Of a stretch of 37,154 bases of DNA, positions 34,421 to 37,154 are shown in pieces. The notes under the pieces are model-generated. The model was not told where the DNA came from, did not search any database, and saw nothing but the letters and a program-made list of their open reading frames with translations. Source of the DNA: Acidobacteriota bacterium. GTDB lineage: Bacteria > Acidobacteriota > UBA6911. The stretch covers positions 1 to 37,154 of the forward strand of contig JAISUT010000065.1 of NCBI GenBank assembly GCA_031271905.1, read 5' to 3'. Both the position numbers and the translations under genes were made by a program. The stretch's first letter is position 1. The number at the start of each line of letters is the position of its first letter.

Positions 34421-35848
34421 ATGGGTACGAGCGACTACATCAGATACCGGCTCACCCGCCATGCGATAAGCCGCGTGGAGGAGCGTGGATTCACGGTGGA
34501 CGCCGTCCGCCACGTGTTGCTCCACCCCGAATTGGACTACCCCGTCTCGCGACACACTCGCAAAAACCAGCGTCGCTTGTGCGGACGCGACCTCGTCGTC
34601 ATAGTGGACGGCGACTCGCAGTGCATCCCCACGGTCATCCCCCGCACCCCTGCGCCAGACGGCGGCACTCCGGCGGAGATCGACGCCGCCGCTGGAAACG
34701 CATCCGACGACATCGTCTCCGCCGACATCGCCCCCGACGAGCCAGCCAAGCCCGCGCCCGCCCCTGCGTCAAAACCTGCCGCCGAATCCGTCAGATCCGG
34801 AGCCGTGCCTCCAACCGGCTGCGACACGGGGGACGTCGGCGGAATCGGCGAAATCGGCGAAAGCGAAATCGGCGAAGGAATCGTCGGGGACGGGGACGCG
34901 GTCGACCAGGTGGCGGAATGCGGTTCGCCCGAATCGTCCGCGCCGGTTGAAAAGCACGCCGGGAACGTGCCGACGATAGAACCGCTGACGGTGCTGGAAG
35001 CCCCTGTCTCCGAAGTGACGGCAGACCAATTGACCGTCGATCTCGGAGAATTCGGCGACGGTCTCGTGGGCGTCATCTCCCGAAACAACGTCGCGCTGAA
35101 CGCCGGAGACAGGAACACCGCCAAGTTCAAGGTGGGCGACATGGTCTGGGCGATGGCGATATCCGAAAAGGACGGCGTCGTGAAGCTATCCATCAGGAAA
35201 CTGCAACAGCAACAGCGCGACATGGAAGCCGCGTCCGCCCAAAAAGCCGAAATGGCGATGATGACGGCTCTCCAGTTGCAGGAGGAGAAACGCAGGCGGA
35301 ACGAAAAAAGGCAGCGCGACATTGAGGCTGCGTCTGCGGCGGCGCAGCGCCGCCAAGAGGAGACGGAGCGGCGGCGGGCGAAGAAAACGGCTTGCCTGAA
35401 AAGATATGGCGCGGTCGCCGCGATTGGGATCGCCGCGACGTTCGCGGGGGCGTTGCTGATTGCGAAATGGAACAGACCCGCCGATACGGACATGCTAAAC
35501 CCGAAGGATGCGCTTGTCTCCTACAATGACAGCGACAGTGACGACAAGGAGAACAAAGACGGGGAGAACGCTCAGGGCGAGAACATGACGCAGGAAGACA
35601 CGGCGGACAGTTTGATCAAATATTTGAAAGCCCACGGCGTAAACGTCCAAGAATCCCGCATCGGCGTCGGCGTCATAGGGCAAAGCCGGATTCCGCCCAA
35701 CACGATTCGCGTGTACAAACTGCCCAAGGGCGACTCCAGCCGCGCTCCCGTTCTCGACCAAGCCGCCACGCCCGACTCTTCGGCGGCGGCGGACGAGCGG
35801 CGGAGCGGCGACAAACCGCCGGCGATTTCGCCTCCCCCCCAGCCCTGA
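34421..35848 (+). CDS. DUF4258 - S1-like - coiled coil - transmembrane protein
   Basis: The 475-aa protein joins unusual parts. Residues about 8-76 (RLTRHAISRVEERGF ... KNQRRLCGRDLVVIVDGDSQ ... TVIP) match the small DUF4258 domain, often seen in toxin-like proteins. Residues 77-200 are Pro/Ala- and Gly/Glu-rich linker with a short GIGEIGESEIGEGI repeat. Residues about 200-262 (FGDGLVGVISRNNVAL, AKFKVGDMVWAMAISEK, DGVVKLSIRKL) read as an S1/OB-type RNA-binding module. Residues about 262-325 form a charged, Gln/Lys/Arg-rich coiled coil. One membrane helix follows (about 330-348), then an acidic region and a conserved-looking segment (TADSLIKYLKAHGVNV). The membrane helix near the C-terminus would put the toxin-like and RNA-binding parts in the cytoplasm. 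I know no protein with this order of domains. Confidence 0.7.
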   Translation: MGTSDYIRYRLTRHAISRVEERGFTVDAVRHVLLHPELDYPVSRHTRKNQRRLCGRDLVVIVDGDSQCIPTVIPRTPAPDGGTPAEIDAAAGNASDDIVSADIAPDEPAKPAPAPASKPAAESVRSGAVPPTGCDTGDVGGIGEIGESEIGEGIVGDGDAVDQVAECGSPESSAPVEKHAGNVPTIEPLTVLEAPVSEVTADQLTVDLGEFGDGLVGVISRNNVALNAGDRNTAKFKVGDMVWAMAISEKDGVVKLSIRKLQQQQRDMEAASAQKAEMAMMTALQLQEEKRRRNEKRQRDIEAASAAAQRRQEETERRRAKKTACLKRYGAVAAIGIAATFAGALLIAKWNRPADTDMLNPKDALVSYNDSDSDDKENKDGENAQGENMTQEDTADSLIKYLKAHGVNVQESRIGVGVIGQSRIPPNTIRVYKLPKGDSSRAPVLDQAATPDSSAAADERRSGDKPPAISPPPQP

Positions 35849-35943
35849 GCTTCACCGATGCGTCAGCAAACTCCGCTTTTCGATCTGCGGCGAGCCTTGT
35901 CTGCGCCCCTTTTTAGAACATGCCCGCGACGCGGAACTCACGC

Positions 35944-36049
35944 GGACGACGGATAGGGCGAATAAGCTGTATTTTCTGGTTCGACCCGTCCCATCCCGGT
36001 TTCCGATAAAGGTCATTATGTCAATTCTCCCGCCGCAGGGACGCCCCCG
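35944..36049 (-). repeat. Repeat family 2, copy B (inverted relative to copy C)
   Basis: Read on the minus strand it gives GTCCCTGCGGCGG, AATTGACATAA, TCGGAA and AGCTTATTCGCCCTATCC in the order and spacing of copy C. With copy C it brackets 33.12-36.05 kb as inverted repeats. Its head forms the last codons and stop of the truncated flagellin frame. Confidence 0.8.
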
Positions 36050-36176
36050 CACCGGAGTTGATGCGCTTCCCCGAAGAGAGGCGGTTCAGGGTGCGGGACA
36101 GGTTGACGTTGTTGATGTTGAGTTGGTTTTGCCCGTTGATGGCGGCGATGTTGTTGAGAATGCTGAAAGATCCCAC
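36021..36176 (-). pseudogene. Truncated flagellin gene (N-terminal fragment)
   Basis: From GTG at 36176, with AAGGAGG about 8 nt upstream, the frame reads GSFSILNNIAAINGQNQLN, INNVNLSRTLNRLSSGKRIN and SGA, then unrelated GASLRREN and TGA at 36021. The first ~43 residues are unmistakably the conserved N-terminal D0 helix of bacterial flagellin (…LNNIAAIN..NQLN....NL..TL.RLSSG.RINSGADDAAG). Homology ends exactly where the family 2 repeat head starts, so the gene was cut there; the rest of flagellin is not in the window. The fragment keeps its own ribosome site. Confidence 0.88.
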
Positions 36177-36226
36177 GGTGAATTCCTCCTTGAATTCCTG
36201 GCAGGTTTGTTGCTGTTCATTCGCGG

Positions 36227-36300
36227 GGGAAATCCGTTCCCCTCCACTTCCTTACAATCCGTGGAGGATTGTCGGTCGGGGAGGGGGGCTGGATTAAAAA
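36227..36300 (-). promoter_or_regulatory. Flagellin leader: possible sigma-28 promoter and hairpin
   Basis: Upstream of the flagellin start on the minus strand, TTTAAT and, about 16-17 bp on, ACCGACAA resemble the flagellar sigma-28 boxes (TAAA and GCCGATAA). A hairpin ACAATCC-tccac-GGATTGT (36254-36272) lies beside it. Both boxes are imperfect. Confidence 0.35.
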
Positions 36301-36319
36301 TTTTCACAAGGGAAACCGG

Positions 36320-37024
36320 CTAGAAATCCGGCTCCGGGGCTTTGCCCACCCACGTCTGCCCGTCCCAGACCTGCTCGGACGCCGGGAGTTGTGGCAGGTA
36401 TTTCAGCCACGGGTGCGAAGCCAGATGCGCCGCGCTCTGCTGCAGCTTGCGCGAATGCTTGCGGACGGGCGGCACGACGTTTTTGACATCCCCCGCCAGC
36501 GCCTTGCCGATGCCGCCGCCAGTCGCCTGCATAGCCGCGTCCACGGCGGCATTGCTGGCTTCGACCGACAGCAGCAGCGTATCCAGCGCCTTGGCGGGGT
36601 TGTGGAACCCCACGCTGTTTTCGGCGGAGACGAAGTCCCAGTAGAATTGCCCTTTGCGGACGTTCTCCCGCGCCTTGAGCATGAGCGCGTCGTAATCCGC
36701 GGCGCGCACGCCGCGGAATTCGTCGGCCAGGCGCACCGCCTCGTGTGCGCGCACGCTGCTTTCCTGCGCCTTGAGCAGTTGCCCGAAGGTCTTCTTCTGC
36801 GTGTACTCCACGCGCGACTTCAGGTAGTCGGCGTCCTTGTCCGCATGGCACTGCCGACAGGCGGTCTCGATGTCCTTCAATGGCGAATGCCAGTGGTGGC
36901 TGGAGACCTTCTTCTTGCCGTCCATGCGGGTGTAGGGCATGTGGCAGTCGGCGCAGGAGACGCCCGCCGAGCCGTGCGGTCCGTCGTACCAAGTCTCGAA
37001 CTCGGGGTGCTGCATCTTGATCAT
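36320..37024 (-). pseudogene. nrfA: 5'-truncated cytochrome c nitrite reductase
   Basis: The frame of 234 aa from the internal ATG matches the C-terminal half of NrfA: KMQHPEFETWYDGPHGSAGV, haem motif CADCHMPY, SSHHWHSPL with the distal His, and haem motif CRQCHADK, then the long C-terminal helices (SVRAHEAVRLADEFRGV, FYWDFVSAENSVGFHNP). Homology continues upstream of the ATG (KTP), but an in-frame TAG lies at 37067-37069 and no signal peptide or CXXCK active-site haem motif is in the remaining 85 bp. Intact NrfA is about 480 aa with five haems, so this piece lacks its signal peptide and catalytic haem. The stop codon is 144 bp from the flagellin start. Confidence 0.8.
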
Positions 37025-37154
37025 CGGCGTCTTGGAGGGGAGTTCAACCTTTTTATAGACAATTTGCTAAGCAACAACCTGCCTCCGTTTTGTTCATGCG
37101 GCGTTTCGACCGATGTCGGGCGGGGCACCGACGCTTTGGCGAAATCCGCCGCGC

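Overview
The window is GC-rich Gram-negative bacterial chromosome with several AT-richer accessory stretches. The type IV topoisomerase pair resembles the Bacteroidetes/Chlamydiae/Spirochaete type. Lipoproteins, a flagellin fragment and a NrfA fragment point to a diderm lineage that has or had motility and nitrite ammonification. I could not place the organism at phylum level from the sequence alone.

Left accessory part (1-10.9 kb): a 700-bp leader that may hold a structured RNA; a PcfJ-like protein (711-2636) followed by two strong hairpins; a UxuB-type short-chain dehydrogenase (minus strand); a small Trp-rich protein inside a ~0.68-kb cassette bounded by imperfect inverted repeats (3891-4566); a lipoprotein with three Ig-like repeats and a formylglycine-generating-enzyme-like domain (minus strand); a PIN-domain remnant; then an AT-richer two-gene operon of a DnaK-like ATPase whose C-terminus is TPR repeats and a short UvrD-like SF1 helicase. 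That pair has a perfect 9-7-9 inverted repeat just upstream and is my main candidate for an undescribed system.

Core part (11.1-25.9 kb): topoisomerase IV parE-parC (overlapping ATGA), a divergent Uma2-like protein, tRNA-Val(UAC) with a clear promoter, a PAS histidine kinase, methionyl-tRNA synthetase, an RluA-family pseudouridine synthase, a MalY/PatB-type C-S lyase, and two large exported proteins of unknown function.

Sulfur operon (26.0-33.1 kb, all plus strand): O-acetylserine sulfhydrylase, a JAMM peptidase (Mec-like), a CysO/ThiS-like sulfur carrier with a 25-residue tail after its Gly-Gly, a MoeZ-like E1-rhodanese, a Family 2A (SrpI-like) encapsulin, its cysteine desulfurase cargo, and serine O-acetyltransferase. 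This joins a sulfur-storage compartment to the protein-thiocarboxylate route to cysteine. Three copies of a 62-120 bp hairpin repeat (family 1) sit between its genes; a fourth lies before the tRNA.

Right accessory part (33.1-37.15 kb): a RelB-like antitoxin with a PIN toxin, and an unusual DUF4258-S1-coiled-coil-TM protein, lying between inverted copies of a second repeat (family 2). The right copy runs into a flagellin gene cut off after about 43 residues. Beyond it is a 5'-truncated nrfA. A third family 2 copy lies beside the PIN remnant at 6.87 kb, so this repeat marks gene-breaking junctions.
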